Shown here: in pieces, positions 52,466 through 64,000 of the stretch
Layout of the letters: every line of letters starts with the position of its first letter
Position numbering within the stretch: the stretch's first letter is position 1
Assembly: GCA_016165875.1 (NCBI GenBank)
Contig: JABBOT010000005.1
Location: 21,908,520 to 21,972,519 of the forward strand
From: Acanthopleura granulata
Lineage: Eukaryota; Mollusca; Polyplacophora; Chitonida; Chitonidae
Direction: 5' to 3'
DNA length: 64,000 nt
Made by a program: the position numbers and the translations under genes
The notes under the pieces: generated by a model
Databases searched by the model: none
What the model saw: only the letters and a program-made list of their open reading frames with translations
Told to the model about the DNA's origin: nothing

Positions 52466-53993
52466 GAGTAGATCTAAAGGTCACACACCAGAAAGCTAGT
52501 CAATGGCTTTTTATGCCTTGGCAGCACGACAATGTTCGGTGCCGTGCCGACAGAAGGTGCCAGGAGCACATGTTCATCAGTTGTCTGAATACTGTCACAT
52601 GGTAATCTACTAGTATCGCTTATATTGGGCTTTATCGGCCATCTGAGGTCAGGCGGGAGAGATCATGAACCCTAATTAGATGGTCTATCCATGATTTTCT
52701 CTTCTACACATGTTGAACAGTTCTGTGATTCCAACACAACATACAACCAGATATTCAAAAAGACAGGCGAAAATGAAGAACGTAAAACATTACTAATAGT
52801 GATATGAAATAAACTGAATTTCAAATGTCTTCTGATTATTAATTTGTGTGCCTATCATTAGGTAGAAATCACTAAGAAGTCCATTATAGTGTCAACATTT
52901 ATTCGCACTGAGAATTAAGGCCATATGCACATGAAGCAATTTGAATGCCTAATGGTGGCAAGGCCTAATACAAAGCTGCTGTTACGTTCTTTAGGAGGAA
53001 CTTGAGTTATGTAAACAAGCTTGCGAACTGAATTGAAAACCAAAGACAAGTGTATTTCCTGACTGGCTCGTCACAACAACAGTGTGACCGGGGGTGATAC
53101 TAAACCTAAAGTTAAGATGAACGCGGACTTGTGGACTAAGCGATTATCGTTACAGCTGCTTCGAAACAGCGTATTTTCTACATAACGCATAAGTTTAAAC
53201 GTGTTTTTCTTGCAACAGACAAGGTAGAAAAATTTGGATTTCATGTCGTTAATAAGCACAAGTATTTGACTTTCTTTTAATACTGTCTGCTATTGACTTT
53301 ATTGACTTTCTCTTACTTTAAATGATGTGTTGGTACTTTTGTGCCAACTGCACGGAGAGTCCTAAAATGCCTGATTACCTGTACCTTGCTTCAGAAGACA
53401 GTCTGGCGCGAATTTTAATTGTAAAGAGAGTAATCTGTTTATGTACATGTTCTCACTTTTGTCTAGGGTTCATTGCCGAGGAGCCAAGCAACTGCATTGC
53501 CGAGTATTCAAAATATTGCCTATAGCGTATGCAAATGAGGTAACGGTGACGTCACCCAAGTTTAGTTTTTCCTTGCATATGCGTTCTTCAGCGATTAAAT
53601 AAAAACCACAAGACTTGTGGATGCATGGTATTTACAGCCCGTGACTGTTAGAATTATTTTCAATGGCCACTGCTCAACGTTGTATTCAATTTACGACTAA
53701 ACACAAAACTTGAAAGCGATGGTGTGAGAGCTCTGAGAGCGATGGGCCATGTTCCTAGCTTAGCGTCCACATTCACATTGTATTTCTGAAAGCTAGACTG
53801 GGAAGAATGGAACAGATCACAGATCTAGATGTACGTGCGCTTAAAAAACACTTAGGTACCTGTACTACACAAGCACGTCACAGCGTTGTGCATTGGGCAC
53901 AAAAGTACATGTATTGCCTCTTTGTTGGAACTTATTATGGGGAGGATATAGTGACTACGCGATAGTGGGTGAATTTAGCATTTCCATGTATAT

Positions 53994-54175
53994 GTTTGTT
54001 TATTTGATTGGTGTTTTACGCCGTACTCAAGAATATTTTACTTGTACTACTGCAGCTAACATTATGGCGTGAGGAAAACTGGCAAAGCCCGGGGAAACCC
54101 ACGACCATCCGCACGTTGCAGGCAGACCTTCCCAAGTGCGGCCAGAGAGGAAGCTAACTTGAACTAGACTTAAAC
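53994..54175 (-). repeat. SINE (main family), truncated before the head
   Basis: Tail and body are present up to about box B. The direct repeat TTAGCATTTC at 53975-53984 and 54176-54185 sits close to both ends, suggesting insertion as a truncated copy. Confidence 0.83.
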
Positions 54176-54445
54176 TTAGCATTTCTAGGCATTCGTTTGT
54201 ATATTCGTTGGCATGGACATTGACTGATCTGCCGAATCCACAGAGACTAAATTGTGAGAAACATGGGATTACCTTTTATTTGTATACAGAGTTTTTCATT
54301 TAGTGCTAGATTTCAGACAAAGGCTTTATTTGCACAACCTTTTGCATTGAGCAGACTACTGTAGTGTAAGTGTGCAGTCTCGTTTGAAACATTAAAGACA
54401 ACACAACTTTACGTAATAAAATAATATCAAATAATCGAAGTTCTT

Positions 54446-54451
54446 TTTATT
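54446..54451 (-). terminator. Candidate polyadenylation signal of the minus-strand FAS1 gene
   Basis: AATAAA on the minus strand lies about 94 bp beyond the TAG stop, a normal distance for a short 3' UTR. Confidence 0.55.
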
Positions 54452-54544
54452 TTTAGATCATACATGTTCAATACAGCATAATTCAAACCGACAAAAGTGC
54501 CAACAAACGAGCAGTAAGGTCTTGCAAATCCTCTTCAATTCAAA

Positions 54545-57500
54545 CTAACCAATGACAGAAGCCAGTGAAGAGGGCAGGAGAAGGTGGTCGATCACGTGGA
54601 CTAAGCCGTTTTCTGCCTCGATATCAGCTTCAGAAAAGTGCGCAACGTGATTCAGCAAAGGCTCTCCGTCTGGATGAAGATTAAAAGTTTTATGTGCTTT
54701 ATTTATTTCACTGACGCTTTAGGCCCTGCCTAAGATTTTTTGGACTTAAATGACAATCGTCAGGGTTATAGGTGGAGGAAACTAACTGGTCAGGACTCAC
54801 TTTTACGAAGCCGTCTAAACTACACTGTCAGTTTTGATGTATAGATTCTAAACACTTTTATGCATCAGATATGAAATACTTGGAGATTATAGCATTATCA
54901 TATAGGCCTATATACATGTTTTAGACACTTGTGTTTAATACTATTACATATGTGCATAATTATTAAATACGCTTATTTCTTGTTTAATCACCATTAAACG
55001 CGTTGAGCGTTGGTTATTTTACAGCGTAACTACCATGGCGACATAGTGCCTACAATGCTGGTTGCCTTGGCAGTTAAGTGTTCGTAACGTTAAGGGGGCT
55101 TCGTGTTAGGGGTTCAGGTACCTGCCACACCTCCTAACTTAAAGCCGAACACTCTGCCCACTGTTCAAGGGCTTGCCCACTCGGGAGCATGCCAGCTAGC
55201 CCTTCAATTGCCTTTGTAGACGACGGCCTTTAAAATTATGTATGACTTCTTAAAACGCAGACCCTATAGATCAAATCACTTTAATTGTTGAAATTATAAA
55301 TTGTCTAACTCATTTCAATATTTTGATTTCCCTATTAACAATGCAATATCTCATATAAATTTAAGTCGTAAAAACAGTTGAAAGTTCTGTAAACTTCAGT
55401 TATATTACAATGGTTGTTAAATAACCGTGCCAAATTTAAACCCTAGATATTATTGTTTATGATATTACACACTATAAAAACCATTTAATACAATGTAATA
55501 TTTACTTAGTTATCTGTTTATCTGATTGGGGGTTTACTCCGTACTCAGGAAAATTTCACTTATAGGACGGTGGCCAGAATTATGGTTGAAGGGAACCCGG
55601 GTAGATCCTCGGGGAAACCTACGTCCCCTCACGGGTTGCTGGTGGACATTACCGCGTACGGCTGGAGAGGAAGCCAACATGAGCTGGACTTGAATTCACA
55701 GCGAACGCATTGGTAAGAGGCGCCTGGGTCATTACGCTGCTCTAGAGTGCTTACAACCTCGGCCACGGGGACCCCCAACGTAATATATAGGATGCATACA
55801 TCTGTGCATGGCATAGCCAGCCGAGTATTTGATCATGCCATGATAGCAGTTGTGATCATTTACCTGTCAGAGAAACGGTGATGTAGTGTCCACTGTAACG
55901 GGTAGTAATGCGACCATTGTGTGTAAGACTGCCTTTGTGCAGTTGGCCAAGGTGAATGTGGTAGTCGACGAGTTCTGGAGATAAAAACCATACCAGATAA
56001 CACTGTAAAAGGCAAGGTAAACTTTGGATTTTCTCCTGGTATTATTCCGGATTCGACTGATCAGCGAAACAGTGTTCAGAAAAACATCACCATTTACATG
56101 TTGAATAAAATATTTCAAAAATCAGTCTGAAGTTTAGTATGTCGGAAGACTTACCTAGTAAAAGATAACGGCTTTCCAGGATGTGGTTAAGCTGATCTGT
56201 GGACAGTTTGGAGAATGCTGTGTTGGTCGGGGCGAAGATTGTGTACGCTGAAAAGACAAATTATACGTATGGGAATACTTTCTAAACCTTTTGTATTAAA
56301 AAAAGTATATCTACAGTGAATATGAAAAAAATGTTACATATTATATTGTTCTCGACGTGAAGGGAACGGGGATAAGTAATGGTCGAACCGGTGTCAAAGC
56401 ACCTTGGCTGGATGGGCCGCTATGTCTTGTGCTTGCACAAGAGGGACAGGAATAATTATATCAGCACTGAATGTAGGCGTTTTATCATACAATTACGTAC
56501 TCATTGCCATTCAGCCCTAATGGACGTTCCATGAAGTCAGTAACCTCAAGAGATCGACTCTCTACACAAACAGATACCGTCATGGTATATCCGGAACAGT
56601 GTTGAAAACAACACATACCCTGAATGACCTAAATTTTCGTCCATGATTAAGTTGCTTATTTTTCCTGATTCTGAGAGATCTATTGATTTTAGAAAGTTAC
56701 TTTGAGGTTTCTTTGGAAGATTGGATTATAATCTAGTGGGAAAATGTGTGTTTCATCACCAGAAATAATATTTTATGACATTTATTTGCCTCTAAAAAGA
56801 CACTTTTTGAGACGAAATTGTAGGTCATGTACAGTAGTTTCAAATAAAGATAGAAAAAACATATTCAAACAAACGATCAAAAGGGGACACTGTGTGTTCC
56901 GAAGTCAATTAAATTGAAGTCTATAAATCTATTAAATGGACCCAATATTAGTGAATTGCCACTATTATATAGTAAAAAAGAAAAGAAAAGAAAAACACGT
57001 ACGATATCTAATATTAGTGGCGTTCAGAGTTTTGTCTAGTCGAGCCCTGGTGAGAGCGTCCACGAACGTGCTCAGCTCCGGACGGTTGGAGATGGCTTGG
57101 AAGATCGATGACTCGGGAACTGTCAACACTGTATCAATCAGGTAGATAACACCGTTAGACGCCACGTTGTCGTGAACCAAAACTGAAGCACCATTGAACA
57201 TGGTGGTCTGCAATGGTAAAGGTAAAAGCGTTCAAGATCTTTTCTCTGTTAAACACCAAGTATACCTGAATGCGATGTACATACACCATTGATCTGCATA
57301 TTGCAAACTAATCAACCGATGGCTATTGGGACCGTGTTCAAAGAGGATATTTTGGAACGTAACCGTAGCCCGTTGTAATCTATATCGCGATATTTCGCTG
57401 AGGAACAGATTCTCGAGCGTAAAATACAGAAGTCAGTTTTCACAACCTAACAATATCTCGACCATGAATTTTTTTTAAAATATGAACACAGTTATTCTCA

Positions 57501-59393
57501 AGGTTGAATAATGATTTCTTAAATGGGAAGATCACACAAAACTGAAGTTATGGTGAGTAATCAAAAAATAAGTGAGTAATCAGTGAAGGTATTTTCAGAT
57601 ACAGCTTGTAATACTTGTCGCAACTTTATTTCTGAGTGATCTTTCATTTTAACAATGAAACACTCGGTTCGCTACGAACCCCCTCTGAAGGGCCACAGTG
57701 CACTCCTTCAGATACCAAAGAGCCAAAAAATAGGCCTATCCCTTACTGTGCCCGAGGTGGTAACTTTGACCCGACGGCCATTCAGGGTGGTGAACCTGTC
57801 CCCATTGACCAAATCCCAGCTGAAGATGTCTCCTTGGATGAGATGGTACTTGAGGACATCGGCGAGAGCAGCCTTGTCTGACTTCAGACTGTTCAGAGTC
57901 GCCTCCGGCAGTTTGCCAAAAGCAGCATCAGAGGGAGCCAAGACAGTGAATGGCCCTGGAATGTATAGTATAGTCAGTGTGTCCACTAAGGTGTGGATCT
58001 TGTATAGAAAACTAGGGGGGAATTCCACGAAGCAATTTCTTACTTAAGTACAAGTTTTAAAACGTCACTAAATTAAACATTCTTGAAATTTTAATATAAA
58101 GCCATGGATGGCTCATGTATATCATGTAGAAGCATAAGTGACACAAATTTCAAAATCAGTAAGTATGAAACAAGCTGTAAACTTGAGTTTTGACTTAAAG
58201 AGAAAAATTGTTTGGACGAATTGGCCCCTGGACGTATATTTACGTAGAGGACGCATGCGCAAAGAACATGTCAGCATCTTATGTGACAAAATTTGTCTTC
58301 AAAACAAACATTTTCTTGCAAGGAATTAACAGGGTAGATATATAAACAGTATATGTAAAAGCAGAAAAAAGTCACAATACGTTTGTTGCTAAGGACAAGA
58401 TAACAAAAACAAGGTTGATGTGAACTGTATCAATCAATAAACAACGTGTAAAGTGTGATGTCATGTAAATGCAAAATCATCTTTATATGTCTACAAGCAT
58501 CTATCGTCATAACAATATAATTTCGATTTACTCAAGTCATTGGGGAGGAAACCTGACATAAGCTTGCCTGAAAGTTACCTGCATTATCAGTATAATATCG
58601 GATCTAGTCACCACTGAAGTAATATCTGACCCCAGTCCATCCAGTGATCTCTGTCTGGTTGGAAGGGTCAACCAATCAGTATAAAGAGGGGCCACTATAT
58701 CTGACTTCAGTGAGATTCAAGCATCCGTTTATGGGCATCAGATACAAAGGCTTAATATGGGGATACACGAATTTGCTTTGGAATGCATTGCCATATTTGG
58801 CCGATTGCCATTTTTTGTAATTGCTCCTTTATAATTGCGGCTTTGGTGAGTCTGAAAAACATGGGCCAATCAAATGCAAAATCTTGTCAGAATAACAGAA
58901 TTCATTTCAATGAAAAATGTGATATTTTCGAGGCATTTTGAGACATGTCAGTATGACTTACTTAAGACCTTAGCTACAAGGGTGTGAATGAAATTTTTTT
59001 ATCACATTTGGGCTAACATTAAATTACATCAAACTGAAATTTTAACTGACTATAGTGATGGTCTTAGTGAAGCTCCAACGTATATTGGCCATTGGACACA
59101 AAAACCTCTGAGCTTAACAAAGACAAGTTTCAATAAAAAAAAAATTGTCACCAAGCCATTTAAGCTCTGGTGATGTTATAAATTACACAATATCTTAACA
59201 GTTCTATTTAATATTTCAACTGATATTGAAGTCTAAATATTGGCAATTTACCTCCAGTTGTTAAGGTGTCGGCCAATCCGGCCGTTGTGGCCAACTCAAT
59301 CAGCGTAGACACATTCAGCTTCTGTAGCTCCTCCACCAGGTTCCCGGCCTGCGCACCCAACACCAGGGCAGCCAGCAATAACAACACCTTCAT
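54545..59393 (-). CDS. Secreted two-domain fasciclin (FAS1) protein, complete
   Basis: FAS1 proteins (TGFBI/periostin type and many invertebrate matrix proteins) act in cell adhesion and extracellular matrix. Exons: 59252-59393, 57747-57955, 57003-57207, 56155-56247, 55864-55974, 54545-54669. They sum to 885 nt, i.e. 294 residues plus TAG, with consistent phases. The signal peptide MKVLLLLAALVLGAQAG covers about 1-17. The first FAS1 domain (about 18-145) has PFTVLAPSDAAFGKLP, LKYHLIQGD and NGVIYLIDTVL. The second (about 150-290) has YTIFAPTNTAFSKLS, LVDYHIHLG and NGLVHVIDHLLLP. The MKV start was chosen over an in-frame ATG 48 nt upstream because it places the signal peptide at the N terminus. 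The second domain is compact and lacks a clear strand matching LNGRRVKV of domain one. A role in shell, byssus or epithelial matrix is conjecture. Confidence 0.9.
54700..54788 (-). repeat. Diverged SINE subfamily fragment (FAS1 gene intron 5)
   Basis: It reads TTTATTTATTTCACTGACGC, then GGACTTAAATGACAATCGTC and AGGGTTATAGGTGGAGGAAAC, matching the subfamily at 45727-45845. Confidence 0.5.
55505..55778 (-). repeat. SINE (main family), full length but diverged
   Basis: It runs from GTTATCTGTTTATCTGATTG to the head GGCCACGGGGACCCC, with scattered substitutions across the body. In intron 5 of the minus-strand FAS1 gene. Confidence 0.82.
56625..56827 (+). mobile_element. ~200-bp MITE, copy 2 (intron 3 of the minus-strand FAS1 gene)
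   Basis: Terminal inverted repeats are TGACCTAAATTTTCGTC and, from the other end, TGACCTACAATTTCGTC (15 of 17 bases). The interior is colinear with copy 1 (CCTGATTCTGAGAG, TTGATTTTAGAA, CCTCTAAAAAGA). No coding capacity. Confidence 0.7.
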
Positions 59394-60194
59394 ATTTGAT
59401 CTAGGAGTGGGATGTGACAAAAAGATGGGTCCAGAGAGCAAAGAAACCTGTGAGCAGGGAACATATGTTTTAAATTTCCACTCTGTCTACGTCATGAGTT
59501 CTTATCATCAAAAACCCCCGGCATATCTTTGACCAAAAACAGGAGTGCTCGCCTTATCTTGACGAGCTTCTGAGATACCAAGACGCCAGGTGGACGTTGA
59601 TCAAGTGTTCTCGCGTACTTTGTCACTTGCACTGACAGATATATAACATGTTACCTAAACCGGAGGATACATATAATTCTCAATTTTTTTAGTTTTCCTT
59701 AATAACTTACATGCACTTGTAAGTTTTTGCCTCACTGTTTTGATCATTTTAATTGATTTAATAGGTATGGATCAAAACACAACAAGAACAGTTATTGCAT
59801 GTCACATAATTTTGTGTTTGCACCAAACTGAAATAAGTGTGTAAAGGTCACTATGACATTGGTTTTGACAGAAGCTGTTACGCAAACGCCCATGCAGTTA
59901 ACCCCCAATCGTCGATGTCACGGACAGAAGTTCAAAGAAGCCATAGGCTTACCCAGCAGGATAACGGTTGGCATCGGCCATGCTATACCGTGCAACATGT
60001 ACAAGGTACTTATCCAATGTCAACTTTGCAAGAGAACAGTTCACCACGTGAAAATAAACGATGAGAAAATATGTAAAAACCCCGGGACACCAGCTGTAGG
60101 GACAACTTCATTTTTTCTACATACGTCTTTAAGTCGTGCGAGGGGAGGTCTCCTAGAAACCTGTTAAAAGGCGTGCATTTCCCATGACCTTTGA

Positions 60195-60246
60195 CCTTTA
60201 TTCTTCCCACCAAAAATGTTCCTGAGCACGGCGTAAAAAATAAATA
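60195..60246 (+). repeat. SINE 3'-tail remnant
   Basis: CCCACCAAAAATG, then GAGCACGGCGTAAAAAATAA is the last ~50 bp of a main-family SINE. Confidence 0.45.
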
Positions 60247-60696
60247 AATTAAAAAAAAAAATAATTACCGAAATGATTAACTGAATATTTATTTATGGCG
60301 ATGACGCCTGTGTGAAGGAAATGGTTATTCTTACTCTATAAGCCTTAAAAGAGCATAAATAAAGTTGTAATGCACAGAATTTCCTGTATATTTCGTGCCC
60401 ATCATTTTAGTGATATTAGACAAAAGGCAATGATCCATTCCAATCCATAATGTCATAGCACACATGTTAAACGTACTGAAATTGCTCCTGAACGTCTTTC
60501 TTGGCTTTCAGCAGGAATCCAAAGATAATACGAGAGAGAATATCATATTTTGCTAAACCTGTTTGCATTAAAAGGAATAACATCGTTGTCCCAGACGTTC
60601 CAAGGATCCTATGCTGAATGATAGAAGCCTAGATGGAAATATAGATATACATTGAGTCATGTGAAATCTTATCAACTGTATCCCTTCTCCCAGAAG

Positions 60697-60845
60697 TTTA
60701 TTTAATTATGTTTACTATATATCAGTACTTTGCCTTGTACTCAAGAACATTTTATTCGCACGATGGAATTCTGATTTATGGGTAGGAAAAAAAATCCGAG
60801 CAACGCCTGGTACCTACCAAACACCATGACTGGAAGCCGCGGAGG
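60697..60845 (-). repeat. Degenerate SINE remnant
   Basis: It keeps TTTATTTAATTATG, GTACTCAAGAACATTTTATT and an eroded body between the two FAS1 genes. Confidence 0.45.
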
Positions 60846-61162
60846 AACCAGTTGGGTTTGCATTCAAACTCCTACCAATTGCTATCTAAATGTGTACTAC
60901 ACGTATTGCCTTCAAAGATTTTACCTATTGGAATTTCAGAGTCTCAAGCACAAACTATCCAAAGTCCAACGCACGATATATTGAACTTTTCACGCTTTAC
61001 CTTTCTTATCAGAAATAAGACTGGCCTTCGTCCGAAAACAGTAAGTGTTCTACTTGTCATGCGTGCCCTTGTCACGTGATCGAGGAGATATATGAGTATA
61101 CTGTGCGGGTGGCAAGTTTCCTTTTACCTCCAGTCGATCGTCCTCACTGCACCGTAGCCGAC

Positions 61163-62859
61163 ATGAAGTGTTTGGTGCTCATCGCTCTGTGCCTCCACCA
61201 GGTCCTAGGAGCTGACCAAAACTTGGTCCAGCTGGCGCAATCCCTTCGTCTGAACACCCTCGTGAAACAGTTGCAAGCCACTGGATTGGCTGACACTTTG
61301 GCATCAGGGGGTGAGTTTGTTTAATTTAAGCCAAGCTGTATAAATGATACTTATGACATTTTGCTTTTCTTACGAATTCTTCTCTTCCTCAAACTGTTTG
61401 TTAGGTCTTCATTACAATAAGCGATCAAGGGAGCTCCGAAAACCCTTTTCACAGTCTTAGATACGTTGAAGGCCACTTGTCTTTCACAAGTATGGTGTGT
61501 AAGTGTAGGTCACGGGTGGGAAAGCTAGCCAGTAACTTGCCGGTGGTCGGTGGTTTATCCCATGATATTCGGCTCCTTCTAGTCATAAAATTGGCCGCCA
61601 TGGTATAAATGGAAAATTCTTGAGTATATAGTTGTACTGCAATCAGATCATACACAAAGGCAAATGTGACTTATCATTTGTTTCTGGCCTGCAAACATGT
61701 GTCAGGTTTCGCGCTGTGCGTTGCACCCGGGGGTCCATACTGTGAACAAAGATTATTGTAAGGCACACCTTCTGGGTTATCCTTCTGGGATAAATGATTA
61801 TAAACAGTATAACAAACATATGATAATGGAGATAAGACTCTAGTTTTAAGAACCAAGCAGTTAGCGTCCTCTACCTCAGCACAGTGACCCAAGAACCTCT
61901 CACCAATGCGATCACTGCGAGTTCAAGTCCAGCTCATGCCGACTTCCTCTCTGGGCGTACGAGGAAAGGCCTGCCAGCAACTCACGGATGATCAAGGGTT
62001 ACCACGGAATCTGCGCGGTTTCCTCGCACCATAATGCTGACCGCCGTCGAATAAGTGAAATATTCTTACACATGGCCTAAAATGCCGATCAAATAATGAA
62101 ATATTTATTTATTTATTTAATTATTTTGATTGGTGTTTTACGCCATACTCAAGAGTATTTCACTTATACGACGGCGGCCAGCATTCTGGTGGGAGGAAAC
62201 CGGGCAGAGCCCGGGGGAAACCCACGACCATCCGTAGGTTGCTGGCAGACCTTCCCACGTATGCCCGGAGAGGAAGCCAGCATGAACTTGTCTTGAACTC
62301 ACAGCGACCGCATTGGTGGGAGGCTTCAGGTCATTGTGCTGCGATAGCACGCTAACCGACTGAGCCACGGAGACCCCAATAATGATATAAATCTTGATTT
62401 TAACTGAGTTAAACGCGCTTGACATGATGGTTGGTGTCTGGCCACATTGTAGTTTTAGCCCAGTGTTGGCTAGTTCCTGATTTTAAAGTTGGGTGGTGGT
62501 GGTGATTTAGGCACGCTGACAGGCCGTCACGAGTTCCTCCACACATGCCTGATCGCCCAAATATAAGTCTTCAGTGCCGGTATATGGCGTAAACACCCAA
62601 TCACCTCAATGGAAAAATAAATGTGCTGACATTAATTATACCCTTCAATACTTCAGGCCCATATACAGTATTTGCTCCCAGCGACAATGCTTTTGGTAAG
62701 CTTGACGGTGGTCAGCTGAACGACACGGCCACGGTAACAAAGCTGCTCAAATACCACGTGGTGTCAGGGACCTACCAAGGTACTGATGTCTACAACGAGC
62801 AGAAACTGACCAGTCTTCTGGGACCAGTCATAAGAATTAATCGTTACGCTCACACCAAC
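61163..62859 (+). CDS. Second fasciclin (FAS1) domain protein, 5' exons only
   Basis: This is a paralogue of the neighbouring minus-strand FAS1 gene. Exon 1 (61163-61310) encodes a signal peptide, MKCLVLIALCLHQVLGA, then LVKQLQATGLADTLASGG and ends in phase 1 at a GTGAGT donor. Exon 2 (62657-62859) follows a CTTCAG acceptor and contains YTVFAPSDNAFGKLDGG and LKYHVVSGTYQGTDV, the first half of a FAS1 domain, ending in phase 0 at GTAAGT. The exon 1 and exon 2 boundaries and phases match the first two exons of the divergent neighbour, which supports a tandem-inverted duplication. I see no further FAS1 exon before the right edge, so the remainder, including the rest of the first domain, should lie outside. 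There is a TATA-like stretch about 75 bp upstream of the ATG. Confidence 0.87.
61507..61650 (+). repeat. Degenerate SINE (main family) in intron 1 of the plus-strand FAS1 gene
   Basis: It has a recognisable body (GGTGGTCGGTGGTTTATCCC, TTGGCCGCCATGGTATAAAT) and TTCTTGAGTATA near its 3' end. Confidence 0.55.
61880..62098 (+). repeat. SINE (main family), plus copy of a tail-to-tail pair
   Basis: The head region CCTCTCACCAATGCGATC, box B GCGAGTTCAAGTCC and body end with GATCAAATAATGAAATA. The tail was hit by the next, oppositely oriented copy. Confidence 0.82.
62104..62377 (-). repeat. SINE (main family), full-length minus copy inserted in the tail of the preceding SINE
   Basis: A complete and very regular copy: tail TTTATTTATTTATTTAATTA, conserved body, head CTGAGCCACGGAGACCCC. 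The near-perfect direct repeat AATAATGAAATA (62092-62103) and AATAATGATATA (62378-62389) flanks it. Confidence 0.92.
62540..62618 (+). repeat. Degenerate SINE 3' end
   Basis: ATAAGTCTTCAGTGCCGGTA, then ATGGCGTAAACACCCAATCA and AAAAATAAAT resemble the last ~80 bp of the main SINE, immediately before exon 2 of the plus-strand FAS1 gene. Confidence 0.4.
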
Positions 62860-64000
62860 GTAAGTCACAATCAAGAACTTGAATATTAGCCAATATATCA
62901 ACTCGCATGCTCCAAGGCGTTCTTTTCAAATACATGCAACAAATTCGCTACTTTGAAATCTTGCGTCAACATACAACTGGTACATCTTCAACAGTGGAAG
63001 TATAGCACCTCATCAGATTTTTTAAAATGCTTATTTCAATAGGATGTTTACAACGTAAATTCGTTCAAAATCAATCCACCTATCGACATCTAAAAATTAT
63101 CTTAAAAAGGGTAAAAAATGCGTCCTGGAGTTTACTTTTTTCGCAGTAATTTATTCATCTACTCACACAGATAAGCTACTTGGTTTCAGAAGAGACGTGG
63201 TGGTCAGCTGTTTTCGGTATAATCAAGGAAACAAAAAATTTTGTTCAAAACCAAGCTCCTTTGGCTATAGAGTTATGAAATTGACTGCTTCGAAGCGTTT
63301 CTATGGAGTGATGTTTGATTGAAATCCGTCATAACCTTTAGTTTGTACTATTTTAATATTACACGTATAGCATATATATGTATGTCGAATAAACTGCCAG
63401 GTGGTTAATCAGTAAATGGCTAGAAAGTCACAGTTCTATTTGTATTAGTGGCTGTCCTGTGATCCTAATAAAATCACACAGGTAACTATCGCATACGTAA
63501 TATTCCGCTCTGCGCAAATTTACCTGTAATTTAGGAGTAATGTCCCAGTTGAAAAGGCGGTCGGACCCTGGTACTGGTATATTAATACAACAACGCGAAC
63601 ATTATTACAATGTTAGTGCTGAGTGTAGGACGATCATACTACATGGTGCTGTGTTTAATTGGTGATCCTCAGTTTTCTGATTACATCACACAGGTACAAA
63701 AAAGATTCGCCACGGATTCTTCTAACTCACCACATGTGCCACGTGTGCCTGGAAGCTAAGGCTTTTAGGGGGTAATGGCAGGAGAGAGACACGTCGTAAA
63801 GGCTTTAATATAAACTCTAATCATTGGGGTCCCTTTGAAGAGGAATAAAAAAGGCCAATGTAGTCAAGATTTCAAGTTAAATTGACAAAATGAATTGCAA
63901 CCACCAATTATTCTGCTGGGGGGGTTTTGTCAAGTCCGCATCCGGATAAATCACCGATTCCGATCTTTGTTTATGACCCGCTAATAATCTACTCGCCCGC
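62860..64000. other. Intron sequence of the plus-strand FAS1 gene at the right edge
   Basis: No FAS1-like coding stretch could be read between the exon 2 donor and the end of the window. No SINE is obvious either. Confidence 0.45.

Larger units (their letters stand above)
45545..53993. other. Repeat-rich intergenic region with no recognised gene
   Basis: It contains SINEs at 45727, 45912, 47404, 47957 and 48690, an ATTC-tailed fragment at 50694, poly-C tracts near 51025, 52050 and 52389, and the 170-bp duplication at 52172. Open frames are all under 115 codons and carry no motif I recognise. Confidence 0.5.
59394..61162. promoter_or_regulatory. Divergent intergenic region between the two FAS1 genes
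   Basis: About 1.77 kb separates the two start codons and must hold both promoters. TATA-like sequences are TATATA near 59640 (usable on the minus strand) and GATATATGAG near 61087, about 75 bp before the plus-strand ATG. A CACGTG E-box lies at about 61074. SINE remnants sit at 60195 and 60697. Confidence 0.45.

Noticed and set aside
59853..60167. 104-codon plus-strand ORF between the FAS1 genes
   Set aside because: A CxxC motif is present but nothing else resembles a known domain, and there is no splice or promoter support.

Overview
This window is animal nuclear DNA: AT-rich, with small exons separated by long introns bounded by GT/AG, and densely seeded with tRNA-derived SINEs and small inverted-repeat transposons. 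The SINE types (a tRNA-like head, a body that includes the words 'ccagcattatggtgggagg', and a TTTATT-type tail) and the protein similarity levels suggest a lophotrochozoan, most likely a mollusc. I cannot name the species.

Layout. (1) About 0.5-23.7 kb, minus strand: 24 coding exons of WDR19/IFT144, a subunit of the ciliary IFT-A complex. They encode about the first 900 residues; the C-terminal third lies off the left edge. (2) 23.7-31.5 kb: a spacer with SINEs and one uncertain 60-codon ORF. (3) 31.5-44.3 kb, minus strand: a complete KIF3A gene (kinesin-2 motor subunit), 17 coding exons, 698 codons plus stop, no frame breaks. Intron 9 holds a decayed Polinton/Maverick-type DNA polymerase fragment. 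(4) 44.5-45.1 kb, plus strand: an intact intronless COMMD7 ORF, head-to-head with KIF3A across about 200 bp. (5) 45.1-54.5 kb: a repeat-rich spacer with no convincing gene. (6) 54.5-59.4 kb, minus strand: a complete six-exon gene for a secreted protein with two FAS1 (fasciclin) domains. (7) From 61.2 kb, plus strand: the first two exons of a second, paralogous FAS1 gene, divergently arranged and running off the right edge.

Functional links. WDR19 (retrograde IFT-A) and KIF3A (anterograde kinesin-2) work in the same intraflagellar transport machine and sit in tandem about 7.8 kb apart. KIF3A and COMMD7 probably share a bidirectional promoter. The two FAS1 genes are a local duplication encoding secreted matrix or adhesion-type proteins.

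Mobile DNA. I found about 20 copies or fragments of one SINE family, several with perfect or near-perfect 10-12 bp target duplications, plus fragments of other SINE families. There is also a 552-bp near-perfect foldback with a 9-bp flanking direct repeat, two ~650-bp terminal-inverted-repeat elements in opposite orientation around WDR19 exons 6-8, a three-copy ~200-bp MITE family (one copy nested in a SINE), and a ~185-bp MITE with ~50-bp inverted repeats. Exon boundaries were derived by hand from reading frame, splice consensus and recalled similarity to the vertebrate proteins, so single-base shifts are possible.
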